From AC-32 sp038237925 (GTDB taxonomy: Bacteria; Actinomycetota; Thermoleophilia; Gaiellales; Gaiellaceae), in the NCBI GenBank assembly GCA_038237925.1, contig JBBRYF010000001.1:248001-312000 (forward strand): a DNA stretch of 64,000 nt, read 5' to 3'. Under the pieces are notes generated by a model that searched no databases, was not told the DNA's origin, and saw only the letters and a program-made list of their open reading frames with translations. Positions 25,578-33,057 of the stretch are shown here, one piece after another; positions within the stretch are counted from its first letter, which is position 1; every line of letters starts with the position of its first letter. Both the position numbers and the translations under genes were made by a program.

Positions 25578-25823
25578 ATGGCCAAGCGTCCTTCCCGTAT
25601 CGACCTGCTGGAGCTCGACATCGATCTTCGCCTCGCCGACCTCTGGCGCGAGGCCGCGGACATCGGCGAGTGGAACCTCGAGGTCGTCGCGGCCTTCATG
25701 CGCGCGGCCTACGGCAAGGGCTACTGCGACGCGCTCACCGAGGACAACCCGGGCAGCCTCTGCGAGGAGCACGGCTACCGGATCCCGTCGCGCCGCACCG
25801 AGCCGGCTCGCGAGATCCAGTAG
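25578..25823 (+). CDS. Small conserved-looking protein, unknown function
   Basis: The 81-residue product is largely helical (LLELDIDLRLADLWREA, EVVAAFMRAAYGKGYCDAL) and ends with a basic segment (YRIPSRRTEP). Two cysteines are present. No family is recognised. The ATG follows TACCTT (25566-25571) by exactly 6 bases, which supports it as a real gene. It precedes ccmE by 19 bases on the same strand. Confidence 0.6.
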   Translation: MAKRPSRIDLLELDIDLRLADLWREAADIGEWNLEVVAAFMRAAYGKGYCDALTEDNPGSLCEEHGYRIPSRRTEPAREIQ

Positions 25824-25830
25824 CCGGACG

Positions 25831-25836
25831 TACAAT
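25831..25836 (+). promoter_or_regulatory. -10 box of a likely leaderless ccmE promoter
   Basis: TACAAT ends 6 bases before the GTG of ccmE. Confidence 0.55.
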
Positions 25837-25842
25837 CGCGGC

Positions 25843-26241
25843 GTGGCCCGGAACCCGCGCTCGGTTCGTCTCGTCATCGCGCTGTCCGTCGCTGCTGTCC
25901 TCGCGGTCTTCCTGCTCTACGTCTCGATCGCGGGAGGCCGGACCCTCCAGCTGAAGCCGAGCCAGCTCGCGGGGCACGCGGGCACCGTCTCGCTCGTCGG
26001 CAAGGTTGTCGGGCCAGTTCGCGGGGCGGGCTACGACAAGGACGGCCTCCGCTTCAAAGTCGGCGACATCGGCGGCAGCACGGCCGTGCCGATCGTCTAC
26101 CACGGCAGCGTCCCGGATCAGTTCAAGCTCGGGCGGCACGTCGTCGTCAGCGGTCGCTACGCCCACGGCACGTTCGTGGCGAAGCAGGACTCGCTAGTGA
26201 CGAAGTGCCCGTCCAAGTACGCGCCTGCCAAGAAGACCTAG
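25843..26241 (+). CDS. ccmE: Cytochrome c maturation heme chaperone CcmE, CxxxY type
   Basis: CcmE carries heme from CcmC to the apocytochrome ligation site. The 132-residue protein has one N-terminal membrane anchor (about 8-28), an OB-fold domain (VSLVGKVV, DGLRFKVGD, VPIVYHGSVPDQF, HVVVSGRY) and the conserved VAK segment. In place of the heme-binding His it has Cys122 in KCPSKY, i.e. the C-x3-Y motif described for archaea and some bacteria that lack CcmH and CcmG. Start GTG 25843 follows TACAAT by 6 bases. No ccmA, B, C or F is in the window. Confidence 0.9.
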   Translation: MARNPRSVRLVIALSVAAVLAVFLLYVSIAGGRTLQLKPSQLAGHAGTVSLVGKVVGPVRGAGYDKDGLRFKVGDIGGSTAVPIVYHGSVPDQFKLGRHVVVSGRYAHGTFVAKQDSLVTKCPSKYAPAKKT

Positions 26242-26548
26242 CTCTCTCGCGGCGCTTGCCGTGGTTCTGGTGCTCGTGGGCTGCGGCGAGGGCTCGAAGC
26301 ACGCGAATCCTGCGTGCGCCGCGCAGGCGAGCCGCTTGGCAGAGCACGCGGGCTCGATGGTGCTCCACTTCCGCGGCGGCACCGTCTACCCGACTGATGT
26401 GGCGCTAGTCGGGCTTCAGGGCAGCCTCCAGGGCTTCGAGCGGCTCGGCTGTCCGACACGCACGCCTGCCGACCGCCAGACCCTGCTCGGCCTTCTGCCG
26501 CGCCCGACCGCGCGAGTGATCCGCCTCGCTCTCACCGCGGTACGCTGA
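26225..26548 (+). CDS. Probable lipoprotein between ccmE and a CcmI-like gene, start unclear
   Basis: This frame encodes a lipobox (VLVLVGCG) and a short globular part with cysteines at ANPACAAQ and RLGCPTRTP. The first standard start is GTG 26261, which leaves only about seven residues before the lipid-modified Cys. The frame stays open upstream to 26201, and a CTG at 26225 would give a normal signal (PRRPSSLAALAVVLVLVGC) overlapping the end of ccmE. No ATG, GTG or TTG is available there. The small protein probably belongs to the cytochrome maturation group; its role is unknown. Confidence 0.55.
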   Translation: MPRRPSSLAALAVVLVLVGCGEGSKHANPACAAQASRLAEHAGSMVLHFRGGTVYPTDVALVGLQGSLQGFERLGCPTRTPADRQTLLGLLPRPTARVIRLALTAVR

Positions 26549-26553
26549 CGGCG

Positions 26554-26868
26554 ATGTGGCTCGGCGTCGGGGTTCTGTTGGCCGTCGCCTGCGTGCTGCT
26601 CGTCGCGCGGCCGTTCCTCCGTGACCCGCAGCCCGCGGACGACAGTCTCGACCTCCCCGCGGACGGCGAGCAGGAGCGAATTGCCCTGGTTGAGGAGCGC
26701 GACCGAGCGCTGGCCGCCCTGAAGGAGCTCGAGTTCGATCACCGCACCGGCAAGGTCTCGGACGAGGACTACCGGGCACAGGTCGGGCCGCTGCGCCGCC
26801 GTGCGGCCGAGGCGCTGCGAGCGCTCGACCCCGAGCCGCGGAAGGAGCGGGTGCGTGCCGGCCGCTAG
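26554..26868 (+). CDS. CcmI-like membrane protein
   Basis: The 104-residue product has an N-terminal membrane span (about 3-21) followed by a helical region with EERDRALAALKELEFDHRTG, and a pattern KVSDEDY that is typical of the N-terminal domain of CcmI/CycH-like proteins next to ccm genes. It lacks the TPR domain of proteobacterial CcmI. It probably helps present apocytochrome for heme ligation. ATG 26554 has TACGCT 7 bases upstream; the end overlaps the zinc-ribbon gene by 14 bases. Confidence 0.7.
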   Translation: MWLGVGVLLAVACVLLVARPFLRDPQPADDSLDLPADGEQERIALVEERDRALAALKELEFDHRTGKVSDEDYRAQVGPLRRRAAEALRALDPEPRKERVRAGR

Positions 26869-27688
26869 CTGCGCCAACTGCGGCGCCCGGCTGCCGAAGG
26901 GCAGCCGCTTCTGCCCGGAGTGCGGGAGCCGCGTCGGCGCGGGACCGGGCGAGACCGCGGTGCAGGAGCTGCCGCCGGACGAGACGGGGCCGGTCCCCGT
27001 CGAGCTCGCGACAGCGACACCGCGCTTCTTCGGCGTGACGCCGCCTGCGGCGATCCTCGCGCTCACGGCGGCGTTCTTCGGAGTCGGGATCGCAATGCTC
27101 GTCACCGGTCACCCGGTCGTGGGCGGTGCGCTTCTGGGCGTCGCCGTCGTCCTCGGCCTCTTCTTCGCGAGCCTCGCCCAGCGCCTTCCGGACTCCGCCG
27201 TCTCGAGGCTCTCCGGCGAGGCTGTCCACGCGGTGCGGGAGCGCGCGGGGTCGGTCTTCGAGGCGCTGGCCGTCCATTCGAGCGCACGCGTGGAGCTCTT
27301 CCGCCGGCGGCGCGAGCTCTCGGAGCTTTTGGCGCGCAGGGCCGAATCTGCCCGTGCTCTCGGGGAAGCGGTGTACGCTGGTGACGAGGAAGGGACCGAA
27401 TCGGCCCGCGCGCAGATGGCAGAGCTCGACGGGCTGGTCAGCGCAAAGGAGGAAGAGATGGAGCAGACAGCCGCAGACGCGATGGAGCGGATCCAGCGCG
27501 CACAGCTCCAGGTGCAGCCTACCGCGATCGAGCCGCCGGCCCCCGCCCCGGAGCCGTATCCGGAGCCGAGCCCGATCCCGGGGCCGGTGCCGGTGCCCGA
27601 GCCGACGCCTGAGCCTTCGGAGCCACCCGGGCCGGCGCACGTGCCCGAGCCAAGTCCCGTGCCGAGCCCGCCGCCCGGCCCGGAGTAG
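26855..27688 (+). CDS. Zinc-ribbon membrane protein with a proline-rich tail
   Basis: The 277-residue product starts with a zinc ribbon (CANCGARL, CPECGSR at residues 5-30), has two membrane segments (about 62-110), a coiled helical region (about 115-215) and a Pro/Glu-rich tail of about 60 residues made of PEP, PSP and PGP units. The topology puts the ribbon and the tail in the cytoplasm. Function is unknown; the neighbourhood suggests involvement with cytochrome maturation. GTG 26855 lies inside the end of the CcmI-like gene. Confidence 0.7.
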   Translation: MPAASCANCGARLPKGSRFCPECGSRVGAGPGETAVQELPPDETGPVPVELATATPRFFGVTPPAAILALTAAFFGVGIAMLVTGHPVVGGALLGVAVVLGLFFASLAQRLPDSAVSRLSGEAVHAVRERAGSVFEALAVHSSARVELFRRRRELSELLARRAESARALGEAVYAGDEEGTESARAQMAELDGLVSAKEEEMEQTAADAMERIQRAQLQVQPTAIEPPAPAPEPYPEPSPIPGPVPVPEPTPEPSEPPGPAHVPEPSPVPSPPPGPE

Positions 27689-27734
27689 CCCTCCGCGGGC
27701 AGGGACGCCCGCCGAACCGACGAAATCTCGCGCC

Positions 27735-28928
27735 ATGCGTCTTCGCAGACTGCTACCTCTCGTTGTGCTCCTCGTGGCCGTTGCCGCGGCGCCCGCGAGC
27801 GGCGACGTCGCGAGCCGCAAGCAGGCGATCGACACGCGGCTCCAGCAGGTGCAGGCGAAGATCGCCTGGGCTCAGCAACGCGAGCGCGTGCTTGCCACCG
27901 AGATCTCGTCGGTCGACAGCCAGATCCACGGGCTCGCCGCGCAGGTGGGCGTCGTCTCGACGCGGCTCGAACCGCTGCAGCGTGACCTCGATCTCCACCG
28001 CGAGAAGCTCAACCGGCTGAACGAGCTCTTCCAGCTCCAGACGAGCCGGTACCACTTTTACCGCGGCGAGTACCGGGCGCTCCTCGAGCGGCTGGGCAAC
28101 CGCCTGGTCGACCTCTACGAGCAAGGAGAGCCGAGCACGCTCGAAGTGCTATTCCAATCGAAGAGCTTCACCGATCTGATCGACCAGGCACAGGTGGTCG
28201 ACTCGCTCGGGGCGCAGGACCGGTCGATCGCCGGCCAGGTCGGGACTGCGAAGGAGCGCGTTCACGCCCAGCGCGAGCACACGAAGCGCTTCCGCTCGCT
28301 TGTCGCGGCCGAGGTGCGCACGATCGCGATTCGAACGAGCCAGGTGATCAGGCTTCGCGACGAGTTGCTCGCGAGCAAGAACCGGCTTGCCGCCGCGCGC
28401 GCCGCCAAGCGCAACACGCTCCAGAACGTCAAGGAGTCGAAGGCCGAGTTCCTCCACGAGGCGGCCGGCCTACAGCAGGCGAGCGCGACCCTCGCCGGAC
28501 AGATCCGCACGGCACAGTCGTCCGGGTCCGCGTACTCGCCGCCGGGGGACGTCACGCCGTCCTCGGCGGGGTTCATCTGGCCGGTGAACGGGCCGGTCAC
28601 GAGCCCGTTCGGCGGGCGCTGGGGCCGGCTGCACGCGGGGATCGACATCGGCGTCGGGTCCGGAACGCCCATCCACGCAGCGGCCTCGGGCCGCGTCGTC
28701 TACGCCGGCTGGATGGATGGCTATGGGAACCTCGTCGCGATCGACCACGGCCGCGGGATCTCGACCGCGTACGGCCACCAGTCCCGGATCGCCGTCAGTA
28801 ACGGCCAGCTCGTCTCGCAAGGCCAGACGGTCGGCTACGTCGGCTGCACGGGCCACTGCTTCGGCCCACACCTGCACTTCGAGGTGCGAATCAACGGGAA
28901 TCCGGTCGATCCGCTCGGTTACCTCTGA
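27735..28928 (+). CDS. Secreted coiled-coil M23 metallopeptidase (EnvC/NlpD-like)
   Basis: The 397-residue product has a signal peptide (1-23), a long coiled-coil region (about 28-255, e.g. RKQAIDTRLQQVQAKIAWAQ) and a C-terminal LytM/M23 domain with FGGRWGRLHAGIDIGVG (zinc His and Asp), GHQSRIAV and FGPHLHFEVRING (HxH). All zinc ligands are present, so it is probably an active peptidoglycan endopeptidase acting in cell division or wall turnover. ATG 27735 gives the proper signal peptide. A 28-residue membrane peptide follows. Confidence 0.9.
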   Translation: MRLRRLLPLVVLLVAVAAAPASGDVASRKQAIDTRLQQVQAKIAWAQQRERVLATEISSVDSQIHGLAAQVGVVSTRLEPLQRDLDLHREKLNRLNELFQLQTSRYHFYRGEYRALLERLGNRLVDLYEQGEPSTLEVLFQSKSFTDLIDQAQVVDSLGAQDRSIAGQVGTAKERVHAQREHTKRFRSLVAAEVRTIAIRTSQVIRLRDELLASKNRLAAARAAKRNTLQNVKESKAEFLHEAAGLQQASATLAGQIRTAQSSGSAYSPPGDVTPSSAGFIWPVNGPVTSPFGGRWGRLHAGIDIGVGSGTPIHAAASGRVVYAGWMDGYGNLVAIDHGRGISTAYGHQSRIAVSNGQLVSQGQTVGYVGCTGHCFGPHLHFEVRINGNPVDPLGYL

Positions 28929-28938
28929 GGAGATCTAG

Positions 28939-29025
28939 ATGCTGGCTCTATTGCTCATCCTGCTCGCGCTCTGGCTGGTCGGCTTCCTCGCCCGTGGCGC
29001 GGAAGCAACCTGGTACCGCTGGTAG
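28939..29025 (+). CDS. 28-residue membrane peptide
   Basis: ATG 28939 to TAG 29025 encodes a single hydrophobic helix (LALLLILLALWLVGFLA) and a short polar tail ending WYRW. GAGGAG just upstream (overlapping the M23 stop) can serve as a ribosome site. Too short for family recognition; it may be a genuine small membrane protein. Confidence 0.45.
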   Translation: MLALLLILLALWLVGFLARGAEATWYRW

Positions 29026-29029
29026 CCGG

Positions 29030-30316
29030 CTAAAACGCACCGAGGGTCTGGCCCAGCAGAAAGACGTTGAGGCCGGAGATCACCGCGGCGACGGCCCCCG
29101 CGAGGGCCGTCGTCGCTTTTCTGTTCACGAGGGTGCCCATCAGTTCCCGGCGGCTCGTGAACCAGACGAGTGGGATCAGCGCGAACGGGATCCCGAACGA
29201 GAGCACGACCTGGCTGATCACGAGCGTGCGCGACGGGTCGAGCCCGATCCCCGCCACCACGAGCGCCGGCAGCATCGTCACGAGCCGGCGGACGAAGATT
29301 GGGATCTTACGGTCGACGAAGCCCTGCATCACGACCTGGCCGGCGAGCGTGCCCACCGTTGAGCTCGAGAGCCCGGACGCGAGCAGCGCGAGCGCGAAGA
29401 GCGTGCTCGAGGCGCCGCCGAGCACCGGCTCCAGCGTCCTGTGGGCGTTCTCGAGCGAGTCGACGTGCAGCAGCCCGGACTTGAAGAAGACGCTCGCGGC
29501 CATTACGAGCATCGCCATGTTGATCACGCCGGCGATCGTCATCGCGATCACGACGTCGATCTTCGTGTAGCGGTACAGGCGCTTTGCCTCCGCCTCGTCG
29601 CGCGGGACGACGCGATTCTGGGTCAGCGCCGAATGGAGGTAGATCACGTGCGGCATCACGGTCGCGCCGAGGATCCCCACGGCTAGCAGCACGGAGTCGC
29701 TGCCCGCGAAGTCCGGCTTGATCGAGTGGAGCGCGACCGTCCCGAGCGGCGGGTGCGCGAAGTAGAGCTCAGCTAGGTAGCACGCGCCAATCGTCGCCAC
29801 GAAGGCTGCGATCACAGCCTCGAACGGCCTCAACCCGAACCGCTGCAGCCCGAGGATCGCGAAGGTGACGACGCCGGTGAGCACCGCGGCCGCGAAGAGG
29901 GGCATCCCGAACAGCAGATGAAAGCCGAGCGCGGCGCCGAGGAACTCCGCGAGATCGGTCGCCATCGCGATCAGCTCGGCCTGGACCCAGAGGCCGAACG
30001 AGGTCCGGCGTGAGAACCGGTCGCGGCAGACCTCGGGCAGGTTGCGCCCGGTGGCGATCCCGAGCTTCGCCGAGAGCGTCTGGATCAGCATCGCCATCAG
30101 GTTCGAGGCGAGGATCACCCAGCAGAGTGTGTAGCCGAACTTCGAGCCGCCGGCGATGTTCGTGGCGAAGTTGCCCGGGTCGATGTAGGCGACGCAGGCG
30201 ACGAACGCGGGGCCGAGGAAGGGCAGGATCCGCCAGCCGCGGGTGATGCCGCGCAGTGCATCCTCTGCGGCCTGCACGTTGCCCTCCGCGACGGCCGCTG
30301 GCCGTGTCGACATCAC
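29030..30316 (-). CDS. mntH: Nramp-family divalent metal (Mn2+/Fe2+) transporter MntH
   Basis: The 428-residue membrane protein imports Mn2+ or Fe2+ by proton symport. It has about 11 membrane spans, the metal-binding DPGN in YIDPGNFAT (first helix), and the MPHVIYLHSA motif in helix 6 with its Met and His. These are the Nramp hallmarks. GTG 30316 is preferred over ATG 30313 because TACACT (30323-30328) lies 6 bases upstream. A palindromic operator overlaps its promoter. Confidence 0.95.
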   Translation of the reverse strand: MMSTRPAAVAEGNVQAAEDALRGITRGWRILPFLGPAFVACVAYIDPGNFATNIAGGSKFGYTLCWVILASNLMAMLIQTLSAKLGIATGRNLPEVCRDRFSRRTSFGLWVQAELIAMATDLAEFLGAALGFHLLFGMPLFAAAVLTGVVTFAILGLQRFGLRPFEAVIAAFVATIGACYLAELYFAHPPLGTVALHSIKPDFAGSDSVLLAVGILGATVMPHVIYLHSALTQNRVVPRDEAEAKRLYRYTKIDVVIAMTIAGVINMAMLVMAASVFFKSGLLHVDSLENAHRTLEPVLGGASSTLFALALLASGLSSSTVGTLAGQVVMQGFVDRKIPIFVRRLVTMLPALVVAGIGLDPSRTLVISQVVLSFGIPFALIPLVWFTSRRELMGTLVNRKATTALAGAVAAVISGLNVFLLGQTLGAF

Positions 30317-30322
30317 GGCCCG

Positions 30323-30358
30323 AGTGTAGCCAAAAGTTTAGGCGTGTCTAAACTTTTG
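30323..30358 (-). promoter_or_regulatory. mntH promoter with an 11-bp palindromic operator
   Basis: On the minus strand, TAGACA (30345-30350, -35), 16 bases and TACACT (30323-30328, -10) precede mntH. A perfect inverted repeat with arms 30331-30341 and 30348-30358 (CAAAAGTTTAG, 6-base loop) covers the spacer and -35. The TTTAG-N6-CTAAA core resembles sites of DtxR/MntR-type metal regulators. The hpt stop codon lies in one arm. Confidence 0.65.
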
Positions 30359-30875
30359 CGAGCCGCAGGTCGGGCAGGTTGCGCCAGCGGCCGTCGACGT
30401 CGAAGCCGTAGCCGACGAAGAACTCGTCCGGGACGGTGAAGCCGACGTAGTCGACCGGCAGGTCGTCGACGAGACGCCGGTAGGGCCGGTCGAGGAGCGC
30501 TGCGATGCCGAGGCTCGCCGGCTGTCGCAGGTCGAAGAGCTTGCGCAGGTAGTTGAGCGTGAGGCCGGTGTCGACGACGTCCTCGACGAGCAGCACGTCG
30601 AGCCCGGTGACCGGGATCGCGCAGTCTTTGAGCAGCCGCACGCGCGAGTGGCCGCCTGTGTCGGCGCCGTTGTAGCCGGCGAGCTCGACGAAGTCGATCT
30701 GGTGCGCGATCGGAATCGCGCGGGAGAGGTCGGTGAGGAAGACGACGCTCGCCTTCAGCAGCGACACGAGCAGCAGGTCCCGGTCGGCGTAGTCCCCTGC
30801 GATCTCGGCGCCGAGCTCGTCGACGCGCGCCTGGAGCTCCTCGGCGGAGAGGAAGACGTCACCGACGCGGGGGTC
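30348..30875 (-). CDS. hpt: Hypoxanthine phosphoribosyltransferase, start codon not found
   Basis: Hpt salvages hypoxanthine and guanine to IMP and GMP using PRPP. The conserved part begins at DPRVGDVFLSAEEL (30875) and includes LLLVSLLKAS, the PRPP loop LLVEDVVDTGLTL and the purine loop PDEFFVGYGFD. No ATG, GTG or TTG is in frame near the expected start; the nearest are GTG 31031 and TTG 31025, which would add 50 or more odd residues. A copy of a dispersed repeat (30878-30903) occupies the place of the start. Either a non-standard codon is used or the start was damaged. Confidence 0.9.
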   Translation of the reverse strand, partial: DPRVGDVFLSAEELQARVDELGAEIAGDYADRDLLLVSLLKASVVFLTDLSRAIPIAHQIDFVELAGYNGADTGGHSRVRLLKDCAIPVTGLDVLLVEDVVDTGLTLNYLRKLFDLRQPASLGIAALLDRPYRRLVDDLPVDYVGFTVPDEFFVGYGFDVDGRWRNLPDLRLAKV

Positions 30876-30877
30876 AG

Positions 30878-30903
30878 CTAAGGCGTCCCTTGCGATGCCG
30901 ACC
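30878..30903. repeat. Dispersed copy of part of the 60-bp repeat unit
   Basis: These 26 bases match 17539-17564 with two mismatches (CTAAGGCGTC, then CTTGCGA and GCCGACC). It lies exactly at the 5' end of the conserved part of hpt. Confidence 0.75.
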
Positions 30904-30981
30904 TCAGGACGTGCGAGCTCCGCTCGTGCGTCCGTCTGAAATGACCGGTCGATGCGATTGCCTGCACGCTGCGGCCGCTTC

Positions 30982-31347
30982 CTATGACGCCAGATCGAGC
31001 CGGTAGTGCTGGGCCAGCCGCTCAATGTCACGCTTGTAGAAGAGCTTCACGCGTACCTCCGGATAGCGCTCGCGCAGCTTGCGCAGCTTCCGGTTCTTGC
31101 GCGTCACGAGGCGCTGCTTCATTACCGTGATCTCGAGGTAGAGGTTCTGCTCGGGGAGGAAAAAGTCGGGCGTGAACGCCTCAACGATGCGGCCATCGGC
31201 GTCCTCTTCGAGCACGAACGTGCGCGGCTCGTACTCCCAGGGCACGCCGTAGAAGTCGAGTACCTTCGCGCACTCCCGCTCGGCGTCGTTGACGAACCGC
31301 GGCGACTTCTTGCCGCGTTCTCCCTGGAAATCGCCGATTTCCTCCAC
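30982..31347 (-). CDS. Small protein with a PD-(D/E)xK nuclease-like core
   Basis: The 121-residue protein contains FTPDFFLPEQNLYLEIT, which fits the PD-x(n)-(D/E)-x-(K/T) core of the restriction-endonuclease-like fold, preceded by a helix with EREC and followed by a basic segment (RLVTRKNRKLRKLRERYP) and a strand VRVKLFYKRDIERL. Catalytic Lys is replaced by Thr unless Lys in TVMKQR serves. It may act on DNA; the partner is unknown. It is divergent from the DUF47 gene and upstream of hpt. GTG 31347 has TACTCT 9 bases upstream. Confidence 0.65.
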   Translation of the reverse strand: MEEIGDFQGERGKKSPRFVNDAERECAKVLDFYGVPWEYEPRTFVLEEDADGRIVEAFTPDFFLPEQNLYLEITVMKQRLVTRKNRKLRKLRERYPEVRVKLFYKRDIERLAQHYRLDLAS

Positions 31348-31417
31348 CCCTCAGGCAGAGTAGCAGCGGGTGCGGACGCGGCCCGTCGCGGCAGACGTGA
31401 TACAAGCCGCTTCCGGA

Positions 31418-32041
31418 ATGTCGCGGCTCCGGCTCACACCGCAGAAGCGAGAGTTCTTCGGGCTCTACGCGCAGGCCTCGGCCAACACCGTCGAGATCGC
31501 CCGCCTGCTCGTCGAGCTGCTCGAGCGCTTCCCCGACGAAGGCGACACGCTGATCGGCCGGATCAAGGAGCGCGAGCACGACGGCGACCGGCTCACGCAC
31601 GAGGTCGTTCTCCTGCTGAACAGCACCTTCGTGACACCGTTCGACCGCGACGACATGTACCGCCTCGCGGGCGCGATCGACGACATTTGCGACCACGTCG
31701 ACGAAGCCGCAGACAACCTGGGCTCCTGGGGTGTCGATCGCGTCCCGGCCAAGGCCCGCAGCCAGGCCGAGGTGATTCTGAAGGCGGCGACGAAGCTCGA
31801 CGAGGCAGTCAACCGCCTCGACGGCTTCAAGGACTCGAGCGACCAGCTCGCGGCTCTGCGCGAGCTCGAGGAAGAGGGCGACCAGCTCGAGCGCGACGCG
31901 GTCGCTGAGCTTTTCTCGTCGACCGACGACGCGAAGGTGATCATCCGCTGGAAGGACATCCATGAGCGGCTCGAGGAGGCAGTCGACGCGCTCGAGAACG
32001 CGGCCGACGTCCTCGAGGGAATCATCGTCAAGAACCGGTAG
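31418..32041 (+). CDS. DUF47/PhoU-like accessory protein of the PiT transporter
   Basis: The 207-residue all-helical protein matches the DUF47 group: PQKREFFGLYAQASANTVEI, IKEREHDGDRLTHEV, TPFDREDMY-like TPFDRDDMYRLA and WKDIHERLEEAVDALEN. These proteins accompany and probably control PiT phosphate permeases. The ATG at 31418 matches the family start; a GTG-led longer frame from 31370 adds unlikely residues. The pit gene follows after 6 bases. Confidence 0.88.
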   Translation: MSRLRLTPQKREFFGLYAQASANTVEIARLLVELLERFPDEGDTLIGRIKEREHDGDRLTHEVVLLLNSTFVTPFDRDDMYRLAGAIDDICDHVDEAADNLGSWGVDRVPAKARSQAEVILKAATKLDEAVNRLDGFKDSSDQLAALRELEEEGDQLERDAVAELFSSTDDAKVIIRWKDIHERLEEAVDALENAADVLEGIIVKNR

Positions 32042-32047
32042 CGAGCG

Positions 32048-33037
32048 ATGAACGACGTGCTGCTCGTCGTCGTGGTGCTCGTCGCGCTCGGCTTCGATTT
32101 CACCAACGGCTTCCACGATACGGCCAACGCGGTCGCGACCTCCGTGTCGACCCGGGCGCTCTCGCCGAGACTGGCCGTCGCCGTCGCGGCAATCGCGAAC
32201 CTCGCCGGAGCCTTCGTCACGACGGCGGTCGCGAAGACCGTCGGCAAGGGGATCATCGACACCGGCCTGGCGAATGAGAAGACGGTGCTCGCGGCACTGA
32301 TCGGCGCGATCGTCTGGAACCTGATCACGTGGCGCCTCGGTCTGCCGTCGAGCTCTTCGCACGCGCTCATCGGCGGGCTCGTCGGGGCGGCCATGGCGCA
32401 GTCGGGCTTCAAGGGTGTGCAGTGGCACGGGCTCGCGCACAACGTCGCGATCCCCGCGCTCGCTGCGCCGACGATCGCGTTCATCGGGGCCTTCGTGCTG
32501 CTGCTGGCGATCTACTGGGCGTTCCGCTGGATGACGCCCGGGGTCGCGAATCGGACCTTCCGGCTCGGGCAGCTCGCCTCCGGGACCTGGGTCGCGTTCA
32601 CCCACGGCGCCAACGACGCACAGAAGACCATGGGCGTGATCGCCCTCGCGCTCTTCGAGACCGGCCACCTTTCGCACTTCTACATCCCGACCTGGGTGAT
32701 CGTCGCCGCGGCCCTGGCGATCGCCGGCGGCACCTACGTCGGCGGCTGGCGGATCATGCGCACGCTCGGCCAGCGCGTGATCAACCTGGAGCCGGCGAGC
32801 GGCTTCGCGGCGCAGATCACGGCCGGGGTGACGATCTACATGGCGACGCGGCTCGGCTACCCGCTCTCGACGACGCACGTGATCTCCGGCTCCGTGATGG
32901 GCGCGGGCGCGACGAAGCGCCTCTCGGCGGTGCGCTGGGGCGTCGCCGGCAACATCGTCTTCGCCTGGATCCTCACGATCCCGGCCGCCGGGCTCGTGGC
33001 CGCGGCGCTGTACTGGCCGGTGCAGGGCATCTTCTAA
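32048..33037 (+). CDS. pit: PiT-family low-affinity inorganic phosphate transporter
   Basis: The 329-residue membrane protein has about ten spans and the two inverted PiT signatures, TNGFHDTANAVAT near the N-terminus and THGANDAQKTMG near residue 190. It imports metal-phosphate by proton symport. Its length is that of the short actinobacterial form without a large central loop. It is co-transcribed with the DUF47 protein and followed by a phosphoesterase and the cyclic diphosphoglycerate operon, making this a phosphate-related region. Confidence 0.93.
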   Translation: MNDVLLVVVVLVALGFDFTNGFHDTANAVATSVSTRALSPRLAVAVAAIANLAGAFVTTAVAKTVGKGIIDTGLANEKTVLAALIGAIVWNLITWRLGLPSSSSHALIGGLVGAAMAQSGFKGVQWHGLAHNVAIPALAAPTIAFIGAFVLLLAIYWAFRWMTPGVANRTFRLGQLASGTWVAFTHGANDAQKTMGVIALALFETGHLSHFYIPTWVIVAAALAIAGGTYVGGWRIMRTLGQRVINLEPASGFAAQITAGVTIYMATRLGYPLSTTHVISGSVMGAGATKRLSAVRWGVAGNIVFAWILTIPAAGLVAAALYWPVQGIF

Positions 33038-33045
33038 TCGGCCTC

Positions 33046-33051
33046 TAGACT
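33046..33051 (+). promoter_or_regulatory. -10 box, likely leaderless
   Basis: TAGACT ends 6 bases before the ATG of the phosphoesterase at 33058, even though pit ends only 8 bases before the box. Confidence 0.55.
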
Positions 33052-33057
33052 TCGAGC

